Source: Billgrantia endophytica (GTDB taxonomy: Bacteria; Pseudomonadota; Gammaproteobacteria; Pseudomonadales; Halomonadaceae). Taken from it: a DNA stretch of 64,000 nucleotides. The stretch covers positions 124,001-188,000 of the forward strand of contig NZ_PNRF01000012.1 in NCBI RefSeq assembly GCF_002879615.1. Reading direction: 5' to 3'. Position numbers and translations under genes: made by a program. The notes below the pieces were generated by a model that made no database searches, had not been told where the DNA came from, and saw nothing but the letters and a program-made list of their open reading frames with translations. Below are positions 16,951-25,216 of this stretch, one piece after another. Position 1 is the first letter of the stretch. Each line of letters opens with the position of its first letter.

Positions 16951-17594
16951 TCACGAATTTACGGTGGTGGCGAGGCTCTCCGCCAGGTTCTTCACCAGCG
17001 CGTCGATGCGCCGCTCGGCCTGGGCCAGGGAGTCCCGCAGGCGCTGGTCGGCGAACTCGTCGTACTCCACGGCGATGCCGTGTACCTCCTCGATGCCCAG
17101 GTAGCCGAACACGGTACGCAGATGCGGTTCGACATGATTGCTGTGCGCCATGCATTCGCCCGGCTCGTAGCCGAAATCACCCCGGGCCCCAAGTACCACC
17201 AGCCGCTTGTTCATGTCGCTGAGCATCGGCCAGTAGGGCAGGCCCGGGCGGGAGCGGTCGAAGCCGAAGGTGCGGCCAACGCGAACGATATTGTCGATCC
17301 AGGCCTTGAAGCCGGCTGGCACGCCGAAGTTGTACATCGGCACGCCGGCCACGATCAGGTCGGCCTCCAGCAGTTCGTCGACCAGGGCGTCGCTCTCGGC
17401 CAGGACATCATGCATCCAGGGTTCACGTGCGGCGGATGCTGGCCCACGTCGCGACGGACGATGCGGTCGCCAGGGCGCAGGTGCTGCCAGCGCTCGATGA
17501 AATGGGCGCTCAGGCGCCGTGAGTGGGAGCCGTGGGGCTGGACGCCGGAGCGGCCGAGGCGTGCGCTGGCATCGAGATGCAGTAGGGTCGTCAT
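16951..17594 (-). pseudogene. FMN-dependent NADH azoreductase, frameshifted
   Basis: The ATG at 17594 opens a typical AzoR N-terminus (TTLLHLDASARLG, then SHSRRLSAHFIERW and RDVGQHPPHV). From about 17424 the homology continues in another frame (EPWMHDVLAESDALVDELLEADLIV, then the FMN-site PMYNFGVPAGFKAWID). Adding one base at 17424 (CACGTGAACCC to CACGTGGAACCC on the coding strand) joins both halves into about 213 residues, the usual AzoR length. Both halves are otherwise well conserved, so the loss is recent or a sequencing error. It is divergent from the LysR gene at 17728. Confidence 0.8.
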
Positions 17595-17727
17595 GGCACT
17601 CTCCTGTATCGATCAAAATTCACTCACCCGGCAGGGAAGTGTGAAGAGAAGCATCGCTGAGTGACACTGGCCAGACAAACGATCTATCCTTGATCAATAG
17701 ACAAGTTGAATTTGTTCATGGGGTGTC

Positions 17728-18639
17728 ATGCAAAGACGTCTGCTACCGCTTTCTCAGCTGCGTGCCTTCGAGGCGGCGTCGCGTCACTGCAGCTTCAAGC
17801 GTGCCGCTGAAGAGCTGGGCGTCACGCCCGCGGCGATCAGCCATCAGGTGCGTGAATTGGAAACGAGCCTGGGCGTCGCGCTGTTCGAGCGCCGCACCCG
17901 GAAGGTGGTGCCGACGAGCGCGGCGGCATTGCTTCAGCCAGTGCTGACTCAGGGCTTCGACGCCTTCGCCGACGCCCTGCAGGCATTGCGGGAGCGGGCG
18001 GTGCCGGCCAGCGTGACGCTTTCCTGCACGCCGGCCTTCGCCAGCCAGTGGCTGCTACCGCGCCTGGCCGATTTTCATGCGACACACCCCGATATCGATC
18101 TGCGCATCCATGCCAGCGAGGCGCTGCTCGACCTGTCGCGAGGGACGGCGTTGGCGATTCGCTATGGCGTCGGGCCCTATCCGGATCATGAGGCGGAGGA
18201 ACTGGCCACCGACCGCTTCGCCCTGGTCGCGAGCCCACGGCTCGGCCTCGTTAGCGTCGAGGAGCTCGAGGGAGTACGCCATATCGAATTCGACTGGTAC
18301 TGCCCGAGCCTCGGCCTGCCTACCTGGGAGACCTGGTGCCAGGCGGCGGGATGCTCTCCTGCCGTGCTGGGGCCGCGCCTCGCCTTCTCCGACGAGAGCC
18401 ACGCGATCCAGGCCACCATCGCCGGTCAAGGCGTGGCCCTGTTGGGGTTGACCCAGATACGTGACGAGTTGGAGCGCGGTGTGCTGCATGTGCCTTTCGG
18501 CCCGATCCTGCCGGGGCTGCGCTATCACCTGCTGCGTGGCCGGACGGCAGAGGAGCGGCCTGAAATGACGCGGGTGGCCGCCTGGCTGCGGGAAGCGTTC
18601 GCGACGTCTCCCCTGGCATCGCCCGTTTCATCGAGTTAG
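17728..18639 (+). CDS. LysR family regulator, GcvA-like
   Basis: A 303-residue LysR regulator of the GcvA group, recognised by the N-terminus LPLSQLRAFEAASRHCSFKRAAEELGVTPAAISHQVRELE and the following LFERRTRKVVPT. The effector domain contains the group pattern ALAIRYGVGPYPDHEAE. It is divergent from the broken azoreductase gene and may once have regulated it. A TTGATCAA palindrome at 17691-17698 lies in the gap. No glycine cleavage genes are nearby, so the GcvA likeness should not be read as that function. Confidence 0.88.
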   Translation: MQRRLLPLSQLRAFEAASRHCSFKRAAEELGVTPAAISHQVRELETSLGVALFERRTRKVVPTSAAALLQPVLTQGFDAFADALQALRERAVPASVTLSCTPAFASQWLLPRLADFHATHPDIDLRIHASEALLDLSRGTALAIRYGVGPYPDHEAEELATDRFALVASPRLGLVSVEELEGVRHIEFDWYCPSLGLPTWETWCQAAGCSPAVLGPRLAFSDESHAIQATIAGQGVALLGLTQIRDELERGVLHVPFGPILPGLRYHLLRGRTAEERPEMTRVAAWLREAFATSPLASPVSSS

Positions 18640-18830
18640 ACTCGCCGCACCACCTTCGATCTCCATCAGGAGCCTGCACGCCGATGAAGTAATTCCTGTC
18701 CACACCGATTTCGCTCGCCCTCCGGGGCGGTGTCTATCGTGTGCAGGTGGCGTGGTTCCGCTCGTTCGTCCCGCTTTTCCCATCGATCCTTGGTATCGCG
18801 CTGCCTGCCCCCAAACGTGGGAGGTAAGCC

Positions 18831-20393
18831 ATGTTCGCGATCTGCCGTTTTTTCCACCTCGCCATCGCCTTCGACGGCGAGCCGCTGTTCGAGGGGCTCG
18901 ACGCCACGCTGTCCGTCGGCGTAACGGGTCTGATCGGTGCCAATGGCCGTGGTAAGTCGGTGCTGCTCAAACTGCTGGCCGGCGACCTGGCAGCCCTTGC
19001 CGGTGAGATTCACTGGGCCTGCCCGCGTCTTCGGGTCGACCAGTTGGCGCCGTTGAGAGGCCCACGGGTCGCCGAGGCGCTTGGTGTGTCGGCACTGCAT
19101 GAGACCTTCTCCCGTATCGAGCGGGGTGCGGGCTCGCTGGAGGATCTGGATCGCGTCGCCGACCTCTGGCATCTCCCGTCCCGGTGGCAGGCACTGCTCG
19201 CCGAGGCGGGGCTCGATATTGACCTGGAGGCACCGGTGACACGGCTCAGCGGTGGTCAGCGGACGCGGCTGGCGCTGTGCGCCGCTTTCCTGAAGAGGGA
19301 TCACTACCTGCTACTGGACGAGCCGACCAACCACCTGGACGGTGCCGGACGCGACTGGCTGGCAACCAGACTGGCGGAGCATCCAGGCGGCGCCTTGGTG
19401 GCCAGCCATGACCGGACACTGTTGAGGCGCTGCGATCGGCTACTCGAGCTGGGCGAATCGGAGCTGCGTCCATACGGAGGAGGCTACGACCTCTATCGAG
19501 AGGTGCGCGAGGCCGAGCGAGCCGCCCTGGAGCGCCGTATCGAAGGAGAAGAGAAGACCCTGCGCCGGGTACGACAGGAACGCGAGGACGCCCGGCGACG
19601 AGCGGCGCGTCGTCAGGGGCAGGGTGAGCGGCTGCGCCGCTCCGGCTCCCAGAGCAAACTGCTGCTGGATGCGAAGGCCCAGTGGGCCCAGCGCAGCGCG
19701 TCGAAGGTTCAGGCGCGCCACGAGGCGCGGGCCGCTCGGCTCGAGGAGACGCTGCGGGACGACAAGATACGGCGCGAATGCCAGCGACCGCAGCGGCTGT
19801 CGGCGACCCGGGAGGGGCTGCGCGGAGGGGTCCGCCTGCACCTCGAGAGAGTGCAACTGCCCTGGGGAACGCATTCGCCGATCTCCCTGACGCTGCATGG
19901 TGGCGAGCGCTGGCGCATCGCGGGGGCCAACGGCGCGGGCAAGTCGACCTTGCTGCGGGTGATCGCCGGCCGTCTGGCCCCCCGGGCCGGCGAGTGCCGG
20001 CGCCACGGACGCTGTGCCTATCTGGATCAGGACTTCGACCTGCTAGATACGGAGCGGTCCGCCCTGGAGAACCTCTGTCGCCTGCACCCCGAGTTTCCTC
20101 CCGCCGACTGGCGCACCCGCTTGGCTGGCCTGCGGCTGCGCGGCGACAGGGCGTTGCTGCCGGTGGCGGCGCTGAGCGGCGGCGAACGGCTCAAGGTGGC
20201 CTTGCTGGCGGTGCTGGGCGGCGAACGGGCGCCTGACCTGCTGCTGCTCGACGAGCCCGACAATCATCTCGACCTGGATTCCCGAGAGTTGCTGGAGAAT
20301 ACCCTGGCCGACTATCCCGGTACGCTGCTGGTGGTCTCCCACGACGAGTCGTTCATCGAGGCGCTCGCGGTGGAACGGACACTGTGGCTTTGA
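18831..20393 (+). CDS. ABC-F family ATPase
   Basis: A 520-residue soluble protein with two ABC domains and no membrane segments. The first has Walker A GANGRGKS, signature LSGGQRTRLALC and Walker B LLLDEPTNHLD; the second has GANGAGKS, LSGGERLKVALL and LLLDEPDNHLD. Between them is an Arg/Glu-rich coiled linker (about residues 225-310). This is the ABC-F layout, whose members act on ribosomes as translation factors or in antibiotic resistance. A GGGAGG ribosome site precedes the ATG. It stands alone between lysR and a LysE exporter; the specific role is unknown. Confidence 0.87.
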   Translation: MFAICRFFHLAIAFDGEPLFEGLDATLSVGVTGLIGANGRGKSVLLKLLAGDLAALAGEIHWACPRLRVDQLAPLRGPRVAEALGVSALHETFSRIERGAGSLEDLDRVADLWHLPSRWQALLAEAGLDIDLEAPVTRLSGGQRTRLALCAAFLKRDHYLLLDEPTNHLDGAGRDWLATRLAEHPGGALVASHDRTLLRRCDRLLELGESELRPYGGGYDLYREVREAERAALERRIEGEEKTLRRVRQEREDARRRAARRQGQGERLRRSGSQSKLLLDAKAQWAQRSASKVQARHEARAARLEETLRDDKIRRECQRPQRLSATREGLRGGVRLHLERVQLPWGTHSPISLTLHGGERWRIAGANGAGKSTLLRVIAGRLAPRAGECRRHGRCAYLDQDFDLLDTERSALENLCRLHPEFPPADWRTRLAGLRLRGDRALLPVAALSGGERLKVALLAVLGGERAPDLLLLDEPDNHLDLDSRELLENTLADYPGTLLVVSHDESFIEALAVERTLWL

Positions 20394-20459
20394 GGGGTTG
20401 GGTGGGTCGACACATCGCCTGATAGACTCGATGCATCCAACCTTCTGGAGAGCGTGTCG

Positions 20460-21086
20460 ATGACGCTTTATACCCTGCTGTTGTTCATCCCCGCCTGCTT
20501 CGCGCTGAACATGGCGCCAGGGCCCAATAACCTGCTGTCGGTGGCCAATGCCAAGTGCCATGGGCTGCGAGTCGCCTGCCTGGCTGGCCTGGGGCGCTTG
20601 ATGGCCTTCGTACTGATGATTGGGTTGGCGGCGTCCGGACTCGCCGTGGTGTTGTATACCTCCGAGCGCATTTTTCTGGTCATCAAGGTGCTGGGCGCGC
20701 TTTATCTCTTCTGGTTGGCGTTCACGCTATGGAACGCCAGGGAGGGCGAAGAGTTGGATGGAGACGAGAAGCCGCACGCAGCAGATCTGTTGCTATTGGC
20801 CCGGCGGGAATTTCTGGTCGCGGCCGGGAACCCGAAGGCCATCCTGATCTTCACCGCCTTCCTGCCACAGTTCGTCGATCCGGCAGGCAATGTCGCCATG
20901 CAGTTCGCCATACTCGGTGTGCTTTTCCTGGCCCTGGAGTGGATCGCCATCGCCGCTTACGCCTTCGTCGGTTCGAACCTGCGCCAATGGTTCTCCCGGC
21001 CGGGGCGCAAACGGTGGTTCAATCGCGTTTGCGCGGGCTTATTGGCCAGCGCCGGGCTGGGCATGTTGAGCTCAAGGCAGGTGTGA
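20460..21086 (+). CDS. LysE/RhtB family amino acid exporter 1
   Basis: A 208-residue inner-membrane protein with about six hydrophobic segments. The family signature NMAPGPNNLLSVANAKCHG is at residues 16-34, and FLVAAGNPKAILIFTAFLPQF lies in the second half. It would export an amino acid or derivative by cation antiport. The ATG at 20460 is preferred to GTG at 20454 because GGAG then lies nine bases upstream. It is the first of four LysE-type genes within 3.6 kb. The substrate is unknown. Confidence 0.88.
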   Translation: MTLYTLLLFIPACFALNMAPGPNNLLSVANAKCHGLRVACLAGLGRLMAFVLMIGLAASGLAVVLYTSERIFLVIKVLGALYLFWLAFTLWNAREGEELDGDEKPHAADLLLLARREFLVAAGNPKAILIFTAFLPQFVDPAGNVAMQFAILGVLFLALEWIAIAAYAFVGSNLRQWFSRPGRKRWFNRVCAGLLASAGLGMLSSRQV

Positions 21087-21153
21087 ATCGGACTGGGCAG
21101 TGGGCCGTCTGAAACCGGGTAGCTGAAGTCGCCCATCACAGGAGATGTCTTGT

Positions 21154-21780
21154 ATGTCCATCGAACTCTGGCTGGCGTTCGTCGCTGCGTCCATCGTGAT
21201 GCTGGCGATCCCCGGGCCGACGATTCTTACCGTGATCAGCTATTCCCTGGCCTCTGGTCGGCGCACCAATCTGCCTCTGGTCGCTGCCGTCACACTGGGG
21301 GACTCCACGGCACTGGCGATGTCGCTGCTTGGCCTTGGTGCCCTGCTGGCGACATCGGCCTTGTGGTTTACCGTGGTCAAATGGATCGGTGGCTTGTATC
21401 TGCTGTATCTCGGCATCAAGCTGCTGCGAGCCGGCGTGACAGCGGATGTGGTACTGGCTCCAGCCGGGTCTGCGCCACGCTGGAAGCTCTTTGCCAACAC
21501 CTACCTGGTCACGGCGCTCAACCCCAAGGGCATCGTGTTCTTCATGGCCTTCCTGCCGCAGTTCATCGATCCCCGCGCGGCGGCGGGCCCACAGTTGTGG
21601 GGGCTGGCCGTGACCTTCGTCGTCCTGGCGACACTGAACGCCGCCCTGTATGCGCTGTTCGCCGCCTCCGCCCGTCGGGCGCTGGCAGCGCCACGCGCCC
21701 AGCGTTACTTCAACCTCGCGGGTGGGTCGGTGCTATCGGCAGCCGGGATCTGGACGCTGATGGCCAGACGGCCGGCGTGA
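21154..21780 (+). CDS. LysE/RhtB family amino acid exporter 2
   Basis: A 208-residue exporter of the same family with AIPGPTILTVISYSLASGRR at the N-terminus and NPKGIVFFMAFLPQFID in the second half, six predicted membrane helices. An ATG at 21145 is in frame but directly abuts the GGAG ribosome site; 21154 has the proper spacing. It lies 67 bp downstream of the first exporter on the same strand and ends two bases from the convergent third exporter. Confidence 0.88.
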   Translation: MSIELWLAFVAASIVMLAIPGPTILTVISYSLASGRRTNLPLVAAVTLGDSTALAMSLLGLGALLATSALWFTVVKWIGGLYLLYLGIKLLRAGVTADVVLAPAGSAPRWKLFANTYLVTALNPKGIVFFMAFLPQFIDPRAAAGPQLWGLAVTFVVLATLNAALYALFAASARRALAAPRAQRYFNLAGGSVLSAAGIWTLMARRPA

Positions 21781-21782
21781 GA

Positions 21783-22412
21783 TCAGGGGCCGTGGAGGAT
21801 AGCCAGGCGTCCGCCGAATCCGATCAGCAGCAGGCCGAATAGCCAACGCTGCAGGCGTTGTACCACTGGGCTTTCGGTCAGCCATTTCCCGAGCCGTGAA
21901 GCGCTCAAGGCATAGAGTGTGTCGAACAGGACGCCCGTGCCGACGACGAGCGTGCCGAGTATCACGAATTGCAGCAGGATGGCACCCTGCTGCGGTACGA
22001 CGAAATGGGGCAGCAGCACGGAACAGAACAGCAATGACTTGGGATTCAGCAGATTGGTTAGCAGTCCGCGCTGCCACGCCGAACGTCGGGAGGTTTTGGG
22101 GCCAGGATGAGGTCTCGTATCGTTGGTGGCCAGGCTCGATCCAGAACGCAGAATCTGGATGCCGAGCCAGGTCAGGTAGCCGGCTCCGATGAAGCGCACG
22201 GCATCGAAGGTCCAGGGGGCTGTCTTGAACATCGTGGCAAGGCCGAAGGCCGCCATGACGACGTGCAGACCGCGGGCGGTGGCCAGGCCTGCCACCGTGG
22301 CAAAGGCCTGGGCGCCTCCCCGAGTGGCCCCGGTTTGCAGGATGAGGACCATATCCGGGCCAGGCAGCAGATAGACCGCGGCCAGCGCGCCGACGAACAC
22401 CCATAGTTCCAT
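21783..22412 (-). CDS. LysE/RhtB family amino acid exporter 3
   Basis: A 209-residue exporter with LLPGPDMVLILQTGATRGG near residue 20 and LLNPKSLLFCSVLLPHFV in the second half. The frame is open to 22493, but the ATG at 22412 gives the usual family length and has GGGAG nine bases upstream. It is divergent from the Lrp regulator at 22549, a common arrangement in which Lrp-type proteins sense an amino acid and switch on its exporter. Confidence 0.87.
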   Translation of the reverse strand: MELWVFVGALAAVYLLPGPDMVLILQTGATRGGAQAFATVAGLATARGLHVVMAAFGLATMFKTAPWTFDAVRFIGAGYLTWLGIQILRSGSSLATNDTRPHPGPKTSRRSAWQRGLLTNLLNPKSLLFCSVLLPHFVVPQQGAILLQFVILGTLVVGTGVLFDTLYALSASRLGKWLTESPVVQRLQRWLFGLLLIGFGGRLAILHGP

Positions 22413-22548
22413 GAAAGGAGACTCCCAGAGATGCATTGTGCCAGTAAAGTCTACTGACATCTTGGGGAACATGTCCTTGCGTAGTTGACTCATGGATTCA
22501 TGGAAATTGGTGTATTATGTCAATGAAACTATCCTTTTGGTGGAGTTT

Positions 22549-23043
22549 ATGCCAAAGAGAAAACTGGATGCCTTGGATTGCCGTATTCTCGCTGCGTTGC
22601 AACGGGATGCCCGCTTGACCAATGTGCAGCTTGCCGAAAGTGTTGGCCTGTCGCCTTCGCCCTGCCTGCGCCGAGTGCGCCTGCTGGAACAAGCCGGGGT
22701 CATTCGCGGTTACCATGCGGATCTTGATCGTAACGAAGCAGGCTTCGGTCTCACTGTGTTCGTCGGCATCAAGGTGGAACGCCACCATGAGAAGCAGGCG
22801 AATGCGTTCCGGGAAGCTATTCAGGCACTTCCCGAGGTCATCTCCGCTCACTTGGTATCGGGGGAAGCCGATTTCCTGCTGCAGGTCGTGGTCCCGGATC
22901 TGGCGGCGTACGAAATGTTCCTGACCGAAACGTTGCTGAGACTTCCCTGGGTGAGCGATATCCGCAGCAACTTCGCCATCCAGACGGTCAAGCATTCAGG
23001 GCCTTTACCGTTGCACCACTTACCCGGTGAGAGCGGTTCCTGA
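22549..23043 (+). CDS. Lrp/AsnC family transcriptional regulator
   Basis: A 164-residue Lrp/AsnC regulator. The N-terminal helix-turn-helix (LDCRILAALQRDARLTNVQLAESVGLSPSPCLRRVRLLE) is followed by the RAM ligand-binding domain (residues 65-150). The ATG at 22549 fits the family N-terminus (MPKRKLDALD), although its ribosome site GGTGGAG is close. It is divergent from exporter 3 and followed within 25 bp by the small ABM-like gene and exporter 4, so it probably controls these in response to an amino acid. Confidence 0.9.
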   Translation: MPKRKLDALDCRILAALQRDARLTNVQLAESVGLSPSPCLRRVRLLEQAGVIRGYHADLDRNEAGFGLTVFVGIKVERHHEKQANAFREAIQALPEVISAHLVSGEADFLLQVVVPDLAAYEMFLTETLLRLPWVSDIRSNFAIQTVKHSGPLPLHHLPGESGS

Positions 23044-23067
23044 ACCATTCTAAAGAGCAAACTGGAT

Positions 23068-23385
23068 ATGCATGCACGTGAATGGAAATGTCGCTGCCCT
23101 TTGGAGCATCGTGATGCCTTCATCGACTATTTGTACGAGACGGGAGTACGCGAAACCTCGGAGACGTCTGGTTTCCAGGGAGCACAGATCTTCACCCGGG
23201 ATGTGGAGGGCATGGCAGAAATCACCCTGATCACCTATTGGGATGCGCTATCTTCCATCGAGGCCTTCGCCGGGGTGGACATCAGCAAGGCCAAGCTATA
23301 CCCAGAAGATGGCAAGTACCAACTGCAGCCTGAGTTGACGGTTCAGCACTATGCTGTGATTGAGTACTCCTTCGTCACTGGTTGA
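23068..23385 (+). CDS. small ABM-like (dimeric alpha-beta barrel) protein
   Basis: A 105-residue protein with the pattern of antibiotic biosynthesis monooxygenase (ABM)-type dimeric alpha-beta barrels: an N-terminal beta strand (REWKCRCP), helices holding YLYETGVRETSETSGFQGAQIF, and EITLITYWDALSSIEAFAG. Such proteins may be cofactor-free oxygenases, stress-related, or without a known reaction. It lies 24 bp after lrp and 29 bp before exporter 4, probably one operon. Function unassigned. Confidence 0.65.
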   Translation: MHAREWKCRCPLEHRDAFIDYLYETGVRETSETSGFQGAQIFTRDVEGMAEITLITYWDALSSIEAFAGVDISKAKLYPEDGKYQLQPELTVQHYAVIEYSFVTG

Positions 23386-23414
23386 TCATGAACACGGCTT
23401 TCACGGAGACTCTC

Positions 23415-24053
23415 ATGGTACCGATGAATGACCTGCTGTTGTTTGGGGTGGCGGCACTGGTCGTGGTGCTGACGCCAGGGCCGAACATGATCTACCTGTT
23501 CTCCCGTTCGATCTGCCAGGGGCGCCGGGCGGGAGTGATTTCTCTGCTTGGCGTGATGGCCGGTTTCCTGGTGCATATGCTGGCCGCCGCCATCGGCCTG
23601 ACGGCGTTGTTCATGGCCATTCCCCTGGCCTACGAAACTCTCAAATGGGTTGGCGCGCTATATCTCCTCTACCTGGCCTGGCAAGCGGTCAGGCCAGGTG
23701 CCCGCTCGTCCTTCGAAGCGCATCGACTCGAGGTGGACCGTCCCAGGAAGCTATTTCTCATGGGTTTTCTGACCAATCTTCTCAACCCGAAGATCGCCAT
23801 TTTCTACCTGGCTATCTTCCCGCAATTTGTCTCTCCCGAGCATGGGGCCGTCTTTCTCCAGAGTCTGGTGCTCGGCTTCACACAGATCGGTGTGAGCTTC
23901 ACGGTCAACCTCATGATTGCGTTATCGGCGGCGGGTATCGCCGCCTGGTTCAGTCGCAACCCGGTGTGGTTGGCGATGCAGCGATACGTCATGGGTTTCG
24001 TGCTGGCAGGAATGGCGGCCAGGTTGGCCACCGAGCAACGTCATGTGACATGA
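23415..24053 (+). CDS. LysE/RhtB family amino acid exporter 4
   Basis: A 212-residue exporter with VVLTPGPNMIYLFSRSICQGR near residue 20 and LLNPKIAIFYLAIFPQFVS in the second half; about six membrane segments. The frame opens at 23382, but the ATG at 23415 has GGAG six bases upstream and gives the family length. It is the third gene of the lrp-ABM-exporter unit and converges on the GlxA-type regulator gene with a 13-bp gap. Confidence 0.87.
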   Translation: MVPMNDLLLFGVAALVVVLTPGPNMIYLFSRSICQGRRAGVISLLGVMAGFLVHMLAAAIGLTALFMAIPLAYETLKWVGALYLLYLAWQAVRPGARSSFEAHRLEVDRPRKLFLMGFLTNLLNPKIAIFYLAIFPQFVSPEHGAVFLQSLVLGFTQIGVSFTVNLMIALSAAGIAAWFSRNPVWLAMQRYVMGFVLAGMAARLATEQRHVT

Positions 24054-24066
24054 AGGGGCGCGTAGA

Positions 24067-25068
24067 TCAACGTTCCTTGCGGGTGTCTATCTCATCTATC
24101 CGGTAGCGGCTCGGCGAAATCCCGAAATGGGCTCTGAACTCGCGCGAGAAGTGGGCCGTGTCGGCGAAGCCGCAATCCAATGCGATCTGCGTGATGCTTT
24201 CGAGCTTGTTATCGATCATCCAGCGCCCGTATTGCAGGCGCATGGTTCTTTGGAGGCGCACCGGTGTTATGCCGAGTTCGGCCTTGAAAGCTCTTTCCAG
24301 TTGACGGCTGCTGACACCGACATAGCGCGCTATCGCGGGAAGCGGCGGTGGATGGTCGAGTTGCTGTTCCATGAAATGCACTGCCTTGCGTATTCGCGGG
24401 TCGGCGACATTCTCCAGGTCCTGCCGGAAATGTGCCTGTGGCAGGCTGGGGGCGCGAATACCGGTCAGCATCATGTGGCGCACTGCCTGCTGGGCGCGGT
24501 CGCGCCCGCAATGCCGCGATATGAGGTAGAGGCCGAGATCGATAGCGGCTGTAGAGCCGGCACAGGTGATGAGGTCCCCCTCGTCCACGAAAAGCCGGTC
24601 TACGGATGTGCGAACCTGGGGAAACTGTTTCTGAAAAGCGTCCAGAACGTTCCAGTGCACACACACGGTACGCTTCGCCGCCAAGCCGGCACGAGCGATG
24701 GTAAAGGTGCCCGTGCAGATGCCAAGTAGCCGAACCCGCTGATCATGCGCGCGACGCAGATAGTCGTTGAGCGCCGGGGCGGGTGTGTCGTTGAGGTAGT
24801 CGTTGCCGCCGCAAACGGCGATATAGTCGAATTGAGAGGGGTCGAGGAAATCATTCGTTCCTTCCACCCGCAGGCCACAGCTCGCTGCGCGTGCTTGCGC
24901 ACCTGGTGTCATGATTTTCCAAGCTGCATGAATCTGCCGGCTCTGGCCGCCATCATCAGCTGCCAATCGAAGAGAATCGATCAGGCCGCCGAAGGCGGCA
25001 AGCGTGAACTTGTCCAGAAGGAGGAAGCCGACCCGCAGAGATGGCTCCACCGACTCGGGTCTTGTCAT
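24067..25068 (-). CDS. GlxA-type regulator: DJ-1/PfpI domain plus AraC DNA-binding domain
   Basis: A 333-residue protein. Residues 1-190 form a DJ-1/PfpI-like (class I glutamine amidotransferase-like) domain with the elbow GICTGTF, and residues 225-325 carry two AraC helix-turn-helix motifs (IARYVGVSSRQLERAF and ITQIALDCGFADTAHFSREF). This layout is shared by regulators of carnitine, glycine betaine, sarcosine and arginine catabolism. It is divergent from the transporter/racemase operon at 25217, which it probably activates when the imported compound binds. TGACTGCAA repeats in the gap may be its site. Confidence 0.88.
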   Translation of the reverse strand: MTRPESVEPSLRVGFLLLDKFTLAAFGGLIDSLRLAADDGGQSRQIHAAWKIMTPGAQARAASCGLRVEGTNDFLDPSQFDYIAVCGGNDYLNDTPAPALNDYLRRAHDQRVRLLGICTGTFTIARAGLAAKRTVCVHWNVLDAFQKQFPQVRTSVDRLFVDEGDLITCAGSTAAIDLGLYLISRHCGRDRAQQAVRHMMLTGIRAPSLPQAHFRQDLENVADPRIRKAVHFMEQQLDHPPPLPAIARYVGVSSRQLERAFKAELGITPVRLQRTMRLQYGRWMIDNKLESITQIALDCGFADTAHFSREFRAHFGISPSRYRIDEIDTRKER

Positions 25069-25150
25069 TTGCTCATCCCGGTCGCATTTACGCGAATTTT
25101 GTCGTTTATCTTCAAATCCGTGGCAACAGTCTTCAAGTTTTTATCAAGAA

Positions 25151-25177
25151 TGACTGCAAGACTGTTATTGACTGCAA
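25151..25177. promoter_or_regulatory. direct repeat TGACTGCAA, candidate regulator site
   Basis: TGACTGCAA occurs at 25151-25159 and 25169-25177, 18 bp apart, 40 bp before the binding-protein start. AraC-type regulators commonly bind direct repeats spaced near two helical turns. The second copy forms a TTGACT that could also be a -35 element, though no good -10 follows at standard spacing. Inferred only. Confidence 0.45.
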
Positions 25178-25216
25178 TGATCAATGATAGTCATTAGTGA
25201 GCAACGGGAGAATAAC

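Noticed and set aside
17691-17698. TTGATCAA palindrome before the GcvA-like gene as an operator
   Set aside because: Only 8 bp and flanks are not symmetric, too weak to list as a feature.
24127-25197. Rightward frames opposite the GlxA-type regulator
   Set aside because: Shadow frames without domain features; the regulator frame is well supported.
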